A stretch of 24,684 bases of DNA, from contig JBKEDH010000014.1 in assembly GCA_047975295.1 (NCBI GenBank), positions 1 through 24,684 on the forward strand, written 5' to 3'. Position numbers and translations under genes: made by a program. Every line of letters starts with the position of its first letter. Positions within the stretch are counted from its first letter, which is position 1. The DNA comes from JBKEDH01 sp047975295. Its GTDB lineage: Bacteria > Bacteroidota > Bacteroidia > Flavobacteriales > Flavobacteriaceae. Under the pieces are notes generated by a model. The model did not search any database, was not told the origin of the DNA, and worked only from the letters and a program-made list of their open reading frames with translations. Below are positions 15,940 to 23,678 of the stretch, piece after piece.

Positions 15940-17559
15940 ATGGCACTACCAGCAATTAATCCGACACAAACAAAAGCCTGGCAAAAACTTCAAGAACATT
16001 ATAATGAGGTTAAAAACCTTCATATGAAAAATATGTTTGCACAAGATGCAGACCGAGCCAATACATTTACCATAAAATGGAACGATTTTTATGTCGATTA
16101 TTCCAAAAACCGAATAACCAAAACAACCTTAGAATACCTTTTGGAGCTGGCTAATGAAGTTAAGTTAAAGGAAGCCATTTCAAATCAGTTTTCGGGCAAG
16201 ACTATAAACCAAACCGAAAATCGTGCTGTGTTACACATGGCTTTACGTGCTCCTAAAACAGCTCATTTTACCGTTAATGGCAAAAATGTAATGCCCGAAA
16301 TACATAAGGTGAAACAAAATATAAAAACCTTTACCAATAAAGTGGTTAACGGCGAATTAAAAGGCCATACCGGAAAACCTTTTACCGATGTGGTAAACAT
16401 TGGTATTGGGGGTTCCGATCTTGGGCCGGCCATGGTTGTAGATGCCCTTCAATACTACAAAAACCATTTAACTACACACTTTGTAAGTAATGTGGACGGT
16501 GACCATGTAAACGAAGTGATTAAAAAATTAAATCCGGAAACCACCTTGTTTGTTATCGTTTCAAAAACGTTTACAACGCAGGAAACCCTTTCTAACGCGA
16601 ATACCATAAAGCAATGGTTTTTGCAATCGGCCAACGAAAATGCCATTGCCAAACATTTTGTTGCCGTATCCACCAATTTAGAAAAAGTAAAGACGTTTGG
16701 AATAGACCCCGATAATATTTTTCCCATGTGGGATTGGGTGGGTGGCCGTTTTTCGCTTTGGAGCGCAGTAGGCCTGTCTATTAGTCTAGCCGTAGGTAGT
16801 GCTCATTTTGAAAACCTGTTAAACGGTGCCCATAAAATGGACGAACACTTTAAGAATACCGATTTTAACAATAATATTCCTGTAATTTTAGCTTTGTTAA
16901 GCGTTTGGTACAATAACTTTTTTAATGCCGAAAGCGAAGCTGTAATTCCATACTCGCAATATCTTAACCAATTTGCAACTTACTTACAACAGGGCATTAT
17001 GGAAAGCAACGGAAAAAGTGTAGATAGAAGCGGTAACCCCGTAAACTACCAAACCGGAACCATAATTTGGGGCGAACCGGGAACCAATGCGCAGCATGCC
17101 TTTTTTCAATTGATACATCAAGGCACTAAATTGATTCCTGCCGATTTTATTGGGTTTGTTAAAGCTTTGCACGGTAACCAAGACCATCAAGATAAATTAA
17201 CATCCAATTTTTTAGCACAGACCGAAGCCTTGCTTAATGGTAAGACAAAAGCGGAGGTTTTGGCCGAAGGCACACCAGACAGTTTAGTACCTTTCAAAAT
17301 TTTTGAAGGCAACAAACCCACCAATACTCTTTTTATAGACAAACTAACACCAGAAAGCCTTGGCGAACTTATTGCCATGTACGAACACAAAATATTTGTA
17401 CAGGGCATTATCTGGAATGTTTTTAGCTACGACCAATTTGGTGTAGAACTGGGCAAACAGTTGGCCAATAAAATTTTGGGCGAATTTAATGGTACAGTAA
17501 CAAACAAACACGATGCTTCAACCCTAAATTTGTTACATTATTACAAGAGTAGGGCTTAG
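15940..17559 (+). CDS. pgi: Glucose-6-phosphate isomerase
   Basis: Cytoplasmic glycolytic enzyme interconverting glucose-6-phosphate and fructose-6-phosphate. Its 539 residues are close to the 549 of E. coli. Two SIS-type domains are present, with phosphate-binding GIGGSDLG (155-162) and SKTFTTQET (208-216), GGRFSLWSAVG (268-278), catalytic E355 in MESNGK, H386 in AQHAFFQ, and the C-terminal signature FSYDQFGVELGKQL with the catalytic lysine. It starts 2 nt after the M23 lipoprotein gene and is presumably co-transcribed with it. A terminator follows about 30 nt after the stop. The coupling to a cell-wall peptidase is probably positional, although fructose-6-phosphate feeds amino-sugar synthesis. 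Confidence 0.97.
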   Translation: MALPAINPTQTKAWQKLQEHYNEVKNLHMKNMFAQDADRANTFTIKWNDFYVDYSKNRITKTTLEYLLELANEVKLKEAISNQFSGKTINQTENRAVLHMALRAPKTAHFTVNGKNVMPEIHKVKQNIKTFTNKVVNGELKGHTGKPFTDVVNIGIGGSDLGPAMVVDALQYYKNHLTTHFVSNVDGDHVNEVIKKLNPETTLFVIVSKTFTTQETLSNANTIKQWFLQSANENAIAKHFVAVSTNLEKVKTFGIDPDNIFPMWDWVGGRFSLWSAVGLSISLAVGSAHFENLLNGAHKMDEHFKNTDFNNNIPVILALLSVWYNNFFNAESEAVIPYSQYLNQFATYLQQGIMESNGKSVDRSGNPVNYQTGTIIWGEPGTNAQHAFFQLIHQGTKLIPADFIGFVKALHGNQDHQDKLTSNFLAQTEALLNGKTKAEVLAEGTPDSLVPFKIFEGNKPTNTLFIDKLTPESLGELIAMYEHKIFVQGIIWNVFSYDQFGVELGKQLANKILGEFNGTVTNKHDASTLNLLHYYKSRA

Positions 17560-17588
17560 AAAACCAACAATCAAAACAAAAAATAAAG

Positions 17589-17620
17589 GCGTTGGCATTT
17601 AATTGTCTAACGCTTTTTTG
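17589..17620 (+). terminator. Rho-independent terminator after pgi
   Basis: GCGTTGG (17589-17595) pairs with CTAACGC (17607-17613), 7 bp with one G-T wobble and an 11-nt loop, followed by TTTTTTG. It ends the M23-pgi unit before the TonB-receptor promoter. Confidence 0.75.
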
Positions 17621-17647
17621 TTAGTAAAAAGTTAAAAATATTAACAA

Positions 17648-17684
17648 TTTGGTCATATTTAACTGTTAATTATCTCTAATTTTG
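17648..17684 (+). promoter_or_regulatory. Promoter for the TonB-dependent receptor gene
   Basis: TTTG at 17648-17651 and an exact -7 box TAATTTTG at 17677-17684, separated by 25 bp, slightly longer than ideal. It lies just after the pgi terminator and 25 nt before the ATG, giving a short leader. Confidence 0.55.
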
Positions 17685-17709
17685 TGGAGACTAATTCAAT
17701 ATTTAACTT

Positions 17710-20352
17710 ATGAAAAAAAATTCACACTTTTTAATGTTTGCTGTAGCAATGCTGTTTTCTACAGTAATGATTGCCCAAACTACGGTTAAGGGAACTATAA
17801 TGGATGGAGATCTTAATGCTCCGTTACCAGGTGCAAATATTATCGAGAAAGGGACCACAAATGGTGTTTCAACCGATTTTGATGGCCATTTCACTTTAGA
17901 AACTCAGTCTGCAACGGGACAAATCGTTATTTCGTATGTTGGCTACGGAACAGTAACTTTACCGTTTAATGGAAGTACTAATTTAGGTACAATTACTTTA
18001 AATCCGGATAATTCGCTTGATGAAATTGTTATTGTAGGGACAGGTATAGTCGATTTAGCAGAAGGAAGAGAAACTCCAGTTGCCGTTTCTACTATTTATG
18101 CAAAAGATATCCAATTGAAAGCTTCGGGTAACGTGGAATTTGGTGAGGCACTAAAAAGTACACCTTCGGTGTACGTTTCAAATCAAGCTGGAGGATTTGG
18201 TGAAAGCCAGATTTTTTTAAGAGGATTTGACCAGGTAAACACAGCTTATTTATTAAATGGACAGCCTATAAATGGTATGGAAGATGGTAGAATGTATTGG
18301 TCCAATTGGTCTGGTATGAGCGACGTGGCCAATGCGGTTCAAGTTCAACGAGGTCTGGGAGCATCTAAATTGGCCATATCTTCCGTTGGAGGTACTGTCA
18401 ATATTGTTTCAAAAACTACCGAGAGAAAACAAGGAGGCTTTGTGCGCTTTATGGGAGGAAATGACAGTTATATGAAAGGAACTGCATCATACGATTCTGG
18501 TTTAAGCGATAAAGGATGGGCTTTTTCTTTTTTACTTGACCATTGGCAAGCTTATAGAAAATATGCCGTAGGTACTGCCGGGCAAGGTCAAAACTATTTA
18601 TTTTCTGTAGGATATAAGCCAAACGATAAACATGCTTTTAACTTTTTGCTTACCGGTGCACCACAATGGCACGACCAAAACTATTCCGAATCTATGGAAT
18701 TTTATGAAACTTATGGTGAAAAAGCCAACGATAATTCAGGCTTTTTAGATGGTGAGCGTTTTACAGAAAGAAGAAATTACTACCATAAACCAGTGGCAAA
18801 CCTAAATTGGGATTTTAATATTAATGACAAATTAGATTTATCTACAGTGCTTTATGCTTCTTGGGGGCGTGGTGGTGGAACCGGAAATCTTGGTAACGGG
18901 CGCGTAAGAAATATAGACGAAGGCATTACAGGAATTAACGAGCAAGAAATTAATTTCGATGCTATTGTTCGAAACAATATTGCAAATGCCGACAGCAACG
19001 GTAATGGTAGTTATAGTGGTTCTTATTTAAGAAGGTCGAGTGTTAACATACATAACTGGTATGGACTATTATCTAATCTAAATTATGATATAAATGAAAA
19101 ATGGACTATGAATTTTGGGGTAGATGGCAGAACATACAAAGGCATACATTTTAGGCAACTCGAAAACACACTTGGGTTGAATGGCTATAACGATAATTAC
19201 AGAACAGGCCGCCCCAACGATTATGTGGTAACAGAAACTTTTAAAGCCACTCCATGGTCTGCTTTATTCGATTATGCAGACAGAGATCAAAGATATGATT
19301 ATGACTACCAAGAGGTAATACAATACATTGGAGGTTTTGGGCAAATTGAATATAACGCTGAACATTTTTCTGCTTTTGTTCAAGGTGCATTATCAACACA
19401 ATCCTACCAAAGAGAAGGCTTTTTTGTAGGAACAGGGGATGGTCTAGGTAAATCTGATAAACTAAATAAGCAGGGGTTCAATATTAAAGGTGGTGCAGCA
19501 TACAAAATAAATGAAAACCACACACTTTTTGCCAATGCCGGATTTTATTCGAGACAACCTTATCTAGACAACCTTTTTGTTAACATGAGATACAGCAATA
19601 CACTAATAGAGCCGAAGATAGACAATGAAGAAATTACTAGTTTTGAAGCTGGATATCGTTTTAAAAACAAAACGCTTAGGGTTAATTTAGATGTTTACAA
19701 CACAGAATGGGGTAACAGATTTTTATCGATAAACGGACCTACTCAGCCAGGAACCGACGCTATGATAGGAACAAGCGATGACGAGTACAGCACATATAGG
19801 CTAATGGATGTTACCCAAGTACATAGCGGTGTCGAATTTGATTTTGAATATAGACCAATTACTGCTTCATGGAGCTTAAAAGGGTATGGTTCAATAGGAA
19901 ATTGGAAATATGATGGTGAAACACCATATACCTTACAAAATGATGATACAGGGGAATTTATAACTACAAACGGACAGGTGGATTTAACAAATGTAAAAAT
20001 TGGGAATGCTCCACAAACATCGTTCGGTTTAGGGTTAAGTTTTGATATCTTGGATAATTTATCCGTTGATGGTACTTATAATATCTATACCGATTTGTAT
20101 GAATTTGTTGATCCTGCCGATGTAGCTGCCGAAGCTCTTGTTGGAAATATTTACAAATCGGTTAGATTACCCGCCTATACTTTAGCCGATGCAGGTATTA
20201 CCTACGATTTTAAATTGGGAGATAATAAAATTACCTTTAGAGGAAATGTATATAACTTGTTTAATGAAGCCTATATTGGCCAAAAAGATTCATATGGTTA
20301 TTATTTAGGAATAGGAAGAACCTGGAACGCAAGTATTCGTTATAGTTTCTAA
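17710..20352 (+). CDS. TonB-dependent outer-membrane receptor with carboxypeptidase-regulatory-like N-domain
   Basis: 880-residue outer-membrane active transporter. A signal peptide (about 1-22, ending MIAQ) leads to a CarboxypepD_reg-like domain (about 24-97: TTVKGTIMDGDLNAPLPGAN, GVSTDFDGHFTL). A TonB-box-like segment, DEIVIVGTG, is at about 99-107. The plug domain (about 115-235) includes ALKSTPSVYVSNQAGGFGES, FLRGFDQVNTAYLLNGQPIN and VQRGLGASKLAISSVGGTVNIVSKT, and a 22-strand barrel ends in RYSF. No SusD partner or FecR/sigma pair is adjacent, so it is more like a siderophore or metal-type receptor than a polysaccharide SusC. The ligand cannot be read from sequence. It has its own promoter, and a long hairpin follows its stop. 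Confidence 0.93.
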   Translation: MKKNSHFLMFAVAMLFSTVMIAQTTVKGTIMDGDLNAPLPGANIIEKGTTNGVSTDFDGHFTLETQSATGQIVISYVGYGTVTLPFNGSTNLGTITLNPDNSLDEIVIVGTGIVDLAEGRETPVAVSTIYAKDIQLKASGNVEFGEALKSTPSVYVSNQAGGFGESQIFLRGFDQVNTAYLLNGQPINGMEDGRMYWSNWSGMSDVANAVQVQRGLGASKLAISSVGGTVNIVSKTTERKQGGFVRFMGGNDSYMKGTASYDSGLSDKGWAFSFLLDHWQAYRKYAVGTAGQGQNYLFSVGYKPNDKHAFNFLLTGAPQWHDQNYSESMEFYETYGEKANDNSGFLDGERFTERRNYYHKPVANLNWDFNINDKLDLSTVLYASWGRGGGTGNLGNGRVRNIDEGITGINEQEINFDAIVRNNIANADSNGNGSYSGSYLRRSSVNIHNWYGLLSNLNYDINEKWTMNFGVDGRTYKGIHFRQLENTLGLNGYNDNYRTGRPNDYVVTETFKATPWSALFDYADRDQRYDYDYQEVIQYIGGFGQIEYNAEHFSAFVQGALSTQSYQREGFFVGTGDGLGKSDKLNKQGFNIKGGAAYKINENHTLFANAGFYSRQPYLDNLFVNMRYSNTLIEPKIDNEEITSFEAGYRFKNKTLRVNLDVYNTEWGNRFLSINGPTQPGTDAMIGTSDDEYSTYRLMDVTQVHSGVEFDFEYRPITASWSLKGYGSIGNWKYDGETPYTLQNDDTGEFITTNGQVDLTNVKIGNAPQTSFGLGLSFDILDNLSVDGTYNIYTDLYEFVDPADVAAEALVGNIYKSVRLPAYTLADAGITYDFKLGDNKITFRGNVYNLFNEAYIGQKDSYGYYLGIGRTWNASIRYSF

Positions 20353-20362
20353 AAACGATTAT

Positions 20363-20504
20363 AAAAGAGGCTGTCTAAAAAGTAATTGTTTTGTTATTTT
20401 GAACGATGGTAAAAAAATCTTATTAACTTAAAAAACACTAAGTTAAAATTACAGAGATTTTTTTTATTTCATTCAGAATAACAGCTTTTTAGACAGTCTT
20501 TTTT
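20363..20504. repeat. 142-bp nested palindrome, likely bidirectional terminator or repeat element
   Basis: The outer arms are AAAAGAGGCTGTCTAAAAAG (20363-20382) and CTTTTTAGACAGTCTTTTTT (20485-20504), complementary over 20 bp apart from two G-T wobbles. Inside are GTTATTTTGAA (20393-20403) with TTCAGAATAAC (20472-20482), AAAAAAATCT (20411-20420) with AGATTTTTTT (20455-20464), and TTAACTTA (20423-20430) with TAAGTTAA (20439-20446), around an 8-nt loop. The whole can fold as one long hairpin. T-rich tracts on both strands and its position between convergent genes suit termination in both directions. The inner GTTATTTTGAACGATG half resembles a repeat I associate with many Bacteroidota intergenic regions. 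Confidence 0.8.
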
Positions 20505-20524
20505 TATTTTCAATAAGTTGGCTG

Positions 20525-21643
20525 TCATATTTTCTTACTCATATCCTTCTTTACCAGTCCAATTTTTTTCTTTCGCTTTCTATTAAGGAAATTACGTAGT
20601 GGCCTGTCATAAAAAACCATTACCAACCATGCAAATAATACCATGGCAAGCATTCCTATACCAATAATCCACGGCAGGCTCTCTTGCAATGGCTTTTGGG
20701 TTGTATAATAATGACCAAACCACCAAATACCTACATAATGAGTCATATAAAGCGGATAGGAAATATTACCTAAAAAAGTGCATATTTTTTGGATTGAACC
20801 AGATACGTTAGACCCTGCACCAAGTGTCACCAAAAGTGGAAAACAAAATAATACAACAATCGATTCTGTTAACCAATTTTGAGAAAACCAAGGCATTACA
20901 AATACTCCTGCAAGCAGTATTGCGAGTATTATGAATCCTAACTTGTTTTTAATAATCCAACCCGACCTAAAAATGAGTAATCCGGCCAAAAACGAATAAG
21001 CCATACGGATACCGCCATCCACAAAAGTTTCTCCGTTCCAGCCTCCCAAAAGATTGCCTGCACGATAACTTATCCAAACAATACCTACTGCTGCAGGAAT
21101 AAGCAGGAACCATAGCATTTTGCGTGAAAGACGCACCAAAATAAGTGCATAAAGTATATTGGCGATATACTCCCAAAATAATGACCAACCGGGTGCATTT
21201 AATCCAAAAAGATTAAAGCCTCGCTCTTCCATAATAGGAAGTGGTACCAAAAATATTGAGCATATAAAAATGAAGGCAAGGGCGGCAACAGAATAAGTTT
21301 CTGCGTGATTGGCAAAAGGATCTGTTAATAATCCAATCATTCCCAATACAGTCCCTGCAATTACCAACGGATGCAAGCGTATTAAACGGGAAGTAAAAAA
21401 AGAACGGATTCCCATTTTAAGCAAACGATTATCGTATGCATAGGCCATTACAAATCCCGAAAGGCAAAAGAAGAAATCTACTGCCAAAAAGCCATGTCCT
21501 ATAAAATTCTTGGAAAAATCGGTATGGATCCACTCCATATAATGGAACAAAACTACCGCCAAGGCAGCTACTCCTCTTAATCCATCCAAAACATAAAAAT
21601 GCTGTTTACTTTGAAATATGGCCAATTTGTTAGAGCGATTCAT
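20525..21643 (-). CDS. Acyltransferase family 3 (AT3, OafA/ExoZ-like) membrane protein
   Basis: 372-residue integral inner-membrane protein with about ten hydrophobic helices. Its N-terminal block YVLDGLRGVAALAVVLFHY carries the conserved R23 and H34 of AT3 acyltransferases, which move acetyl or other acyl groups onto sugars of O-antigen, exopolysaccharide or small molecules. A later AT3 block is APGWSLFWEYIANILYALI (about 158-176). The C-terminus is basic (LNRKRKKKIGLVKKDMSKK) and probably cytoplasmic. No glycosyltransferase or polysaccharide genes are nearby, so the acceptor is unknown. Upstream lies copy 2 of the MITE-like element, which may carry its promoter; downstream lies the shared palindrome. 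Confidence 0.9.
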   Translation of the reverse strand: MNRSNKLAIFQSKQHFYVLDGLRGVAALAVVLFHYMEWIHTDFSKNFIGHGFLAVDFFFCLSGFVMAYAYDNRLLKMGIRSFFTSRLIRLHPLVIAGTVLGMIGLLTDPFANHAETYSVAALAFIFICSIFLVPLPIMEERGFNLFGLNAPGWSLFWEYIANILYALILVRLSRKMLWFLLIPAAVGIVWISYRAGNLLGGWNGETFVDGGIRMAYSFLAGLLIFRSGWIIKNKLGFIILAILLAGVFVMPWFSQNWLTESIVVLFCFPLLVTLGAGSNVSGSIQKICTFLGNISYPLYMTHYVGIWWFGHYYTTQKPLQESLPWIIGIGMLAMVLFAWLVMVFYDRPLRNFLNRKRKKKIGLVKKDMSKKI

Positions 21644-21691
21644 AAATACTTTAAAATAGTTTGTAAGCCATAAATCTAAATAAAAAAGCTT

Positions 21692-21854
21692 AGAACCTGT
21701 TTAAATTTATATCAATTGTTTTTCTATGTCTCTTTTTGCGCATAATTTCGTTAAAATTTCATCAAGTAGCCCAGCTATTATCTTCTATTTTGCCTCATTA
21801 TGCAACAAAAATAAACGATACAAAAAGGCTATCATACAAATTTAAATAGGCTCT
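21692..21854. mobile_element. MITE-like inverted-repeat element, copy 2 (long form)
   Basis: 163 bp. Its left end AGAACCTGTTTAAATTT and right end AAATTTAAATAGGCTCT are inverted repeats (17 bp, two mismatches). The core 21762-21839 matches copy 1 at 6036-6113 with four differences. It has about 50 bp more than copy 1 near the left end (roughly 21709-21761). No intact coding frame is present. On the minus strand a short stop-free run could be a transposase remnant, but I do not recognise it. It lies between amt and the acyltransferase gene, 49 bp upstream of the latter. Confidence 0.7.
21806..21840 (-). promoter_or_regulatory. Promoter-like pair inside MITE copy 2, facing the acyltransferase gene
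   Basis: On the minus strand TTTG (21837-21840) and TATTTTTG (21806-21813) are separated by exactly 23 bp, fitting the flavobacterial -33/-7 arrangement. The transcript would run toward the acyltransferase gene with a leader of about 155 nt. Copy 1 keeps the same -7 box with TTG at the same spacing. AT-rich DNA gives such matches by chance, so confidence is low. Confidence 0.3.
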
Positions 21855-21867
21855 TAATGTACCCAAA

Positions 21868-21907
21868 CAAAAAACCAAGAGGCTGTCCAAATCATTTTTG
21901 GATAGCC
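21868..21907 (-). terminator. Rho-independent terminator after amt
   Basis: Read on the minus strand, GGCTATCCAAA and TTTGGACAGCC form an 11-position stem (10 pairs, one mismatch) with a 5-nt loop, followed by TCTTGGTTTTTTG. It lies 25 nt after the amt stop. Its AAGAGGCTGTCCAAA arm resembles the outer arm of the 20363-20504 palindrome. Confidence 0.78.
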
Positions 21908-21932
21908 CCTTTTAAGATAGTGATATTGGTTG

Positions 21933-23174
21933 TTAATGCTCATTCATCCTAAAGTCCGGATATGCATCCATGCCATGTTCATGTCCATCTAAACCTTCTA
22001 ATTCCTCCCGTTCGGAAACGCGGATACCAACCGTTTTCTTTAAGGTAAAAATAATAATAAACGATGTTACTATACAAACTACCGCATAGGATGCTACACC
22101 TATTAACTGACTTAAAAACTGGGCTCCTCCGGCCAATTCACCAAAAATACCAACGGCCAATGTACCCCAAATGCCACAAATTAAGTGTACGGCAATAGCA
22201 CCGACGGGATCATCTAATTTTAACCTATCAATACAACTTACCGCAAACACGATCAATGCACCTGCTACCGAACCGATTATAATGGCATCGGTAGGACTCA
22301 TTTGGTCGGCACCGGCAGTAATACCTACCAAACCACCGAGTATGCCATTTAAAAACATAGTTAAATCCAAATTTTTAAACATTATGGTCGATACCAACAT
22401 CGCTACTACGCCACCCGCTGCTGCTGCCAAGCAGGTTGTTACCAAAGTTAGGGATGTAAGTGAGGGGTCGGCCGAAAGCACCGAACCACCATTAAATCCA
22501 AACCAGCCCAACCAAAGTATCAGTACGCCTGCTGTCGCAATAGGAATATTATGTCCCGGTATGGCCTGTGGTTTTCCGTTTTTAAACTTTCCTATTCTGG
22601 GTCCCAATAAGCAAACAGCTACAACCGCTGCCCATCCGCCAACCGAATGCACCAATGTGGAGCCCGCAAAATCGTAAAACGGTGTTTCCATGGTCTGCAA
22701 AAAACCGCCGCCCCATTTCCATGAACCCACAATAGGATAGACCAAGCCAACGTATATAATGGTAAAAATCATAAACGGAATAATTTTAATACGCTCTGCT
22801 ACGGCTCCCGAAACTATAGTTGCTGCTGTAGCGGCAAACATACCTTGAAAAAGAAAATCGGTCCAGTAGGTATAACCTTTATTATAAGTGAGATCTAAAG
22901 CACCTTGGGCAGTTATGGGCGAATCCAATCCAAATCCGGCAAAACCAAATACACCTAAAGCATCTTCGGAAAATCCAGGATACATTAAATTAAAGCCCAC
23001 CAAACAATACAACAACAGTCCAACAGTTATTATAAAGGTGTTTTTAAACAGTATGTTAAGTGTATTCTTTTGTCTGGTTAAGCCTATTTCCAAAAAAGCA
23101 AAACCTAAGTGCATAAAGAAAACCAGAGCCGTACAGATCATCATCCATACATTGTTTATAGTAAGTATTTCCAT
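21933..23174 (-). CDS. amt: Ammonium transporter (Amt/AmtB family)
   Basis: 413-residue inner-membrane channel or transporter for ammonium, with about 11 hydrophobic helices. The conserved pore residues are present: D168 in DFAGSTLVH, the twin histidines H176 (VHSVGGWAA) and H330 (GAIAVHLICGIWG), and the block FGFNGGS (226-231). The N-terminus lacks a cleaved signal peptide. A hydrophilic tail rich in His, Glu and Asp (EREELEGLDGHEHGMDAYPDF) is cytoplasmic. The ATG lies 27 nt after the P-II stop, so glnB and amt form an operon; P-II proteins block Amt pores when nitrogen is sufficient. A terminator follows 25 nt downstream. Confidence 0.96.
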   Translation of the reverse strand: MEILTINNVWMMICTALVFFMHLGFAFLEIGLTRQKNTLNILFKNTFIITVGLLLYCLVGFNLMYPGFSEDALGVFGFAGFGLDSPITAQGALDLTYNKGYTYWTDFLFQGMFAATAATIVSGAVAERIKIIPFMIFTIIYVGLVYPIVGSWKWGGGFLQTMETPFYDFAGSTLVHSVGGWAAVVAVCLLGPRIGKFKNGKPQAIPGHNIPIATAGVLILWLGWFGFNGGSVLSADPSLTSLTLVTTCLAAAAGGVVAMLVSTIMFKNLDLTMFLNGILGGLVGITAGADQMSPTDAIIIGSVAGALIVFAVSCIDRLKLDDPVGAIAVHLICGIWGTLAVGIFGELAGGAQFLSQLIGVASYAVVCIVTSFIIIFTLKKTVGIRVSEREELEGLDGHEHGMDAYPDFRMNEH

Positions 23175-23201
23175 AATATATATCGTGTCTTTTATTAGTA
23201 T

Positions 23202-23540
23202 TTAGTTTAAAGTATCTCCTCCTTTTTCGCCTGTTCGTATGCGGTAGCATTCCTTTATATCGGATACGAAAATCTTGCCATCGCCCACATCTCCAGTAGC
23301 GGCCGCTTTTAAAATGGCCTCGATAGTTACGGCTTCAAAATTATCGTTAACAACAATGGATAGATAGCGACGCTGTATATCGCTGGTGCTGTAAGATACA
23401 CCTCTATAAACATGGCCTTCTTTTTCGTTGCCCAATCCAGTAACGTCCCAATAAGAGAAAAAATTAACACCTACATCGTGTAGTGCTTCCTTTACTGTGC
23501 TGAATTTTGATTTTCTAATAATCGCTTCAATTTTTTTCAT
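23202..23540 (-). CDS. Nitrogen regulatory P-II protein with variant T-loop
   Basis: 112-residue P-II (GlnB/GlnK-type) signal protein, a trimer that binds ATP/ADP and 2-oxoglutarate and regulates the partner Amt. The N-terminus MKKIEAIIRK and the C-terminal nucleotide-binding signature TGDVGDGKIFV (87-97) with IRTGE are typical. The T-loop keeps tyrosines at Y45 and Y50, the latter aligning with the uridylylated Y51 of E. coli, but is one residue shorter. Positions aligned with Q39 and K58, which hold 2-oxoglutarate in E. coli GlnB, read E39 and R57. Its location directly before amt makes GlnK-like control of Amt the most likely job. Its start region resembles that of the upstream porin gene. 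Confidence 0.94.
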   Translation of the reverse strand: MKKIEAIIRKSKFSTVKEALHDVGVNFFSYWDVTGLGNEKEGHVYRGVSYSTSDIQRRYLSIVVNDNFEAVTIEAILKAAATGDVGDGKIFVSDIKECYRIRTGEKGGDTLN

Positions 23541-23678
23541 CTATTTTAAATTTTTGTAACAATCTGTTTTTTTAGTAATTTATTATATCGGTTGGCGTTG
23601 GCCATTGCCTGTCAAATGCCCATTATGGGCTTTCATGCATATTATTGTTTTAATATCTGTGGTGTATTTAAGTTTATA
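23541..23678. other. Intergenic region between porin and glnB with short palindrome
   Basis: 138 bp. A perfect 13-nt inverted repeat GCCCATTATGGGC (23618-23630), stem 5 bp and loop 3, lies mid-way. GGTTGGCGTTGGCCATTGCC next to it (about 23590-23609) is locally GC-richer. No TAnnTTTG box was found in the glnB direction, so glnB may be transcribed from the porin promoter, or from a site I cannot recognise. The 5-bp stem is too weak for a confident terminator; it could be an operator. Confidence 0.4.

Noticed and set aside
17710..20352. SusC/SusD polysaccharide utilisation locus
   Set aside because: There is no SusD-like lipoprotein or glycoside hydrolase nearby, and the receptor is shorter than typical SusC proteins.
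21709..21839. Stop-free runs in MITE copy 2 as a truncated transposase gene
   Set aside because: The frames are short, interrupted in the core, and resemble no transposase I recognise; the element is best called non-coding.
22171..22677. 168-residue plus-strand frame opposite amt
   Set aside because: It is antisense to a strongly conserved transporter and rich in Pro, Ala and Thr, as expected from the reverse of membrane codons; no family match is evident.
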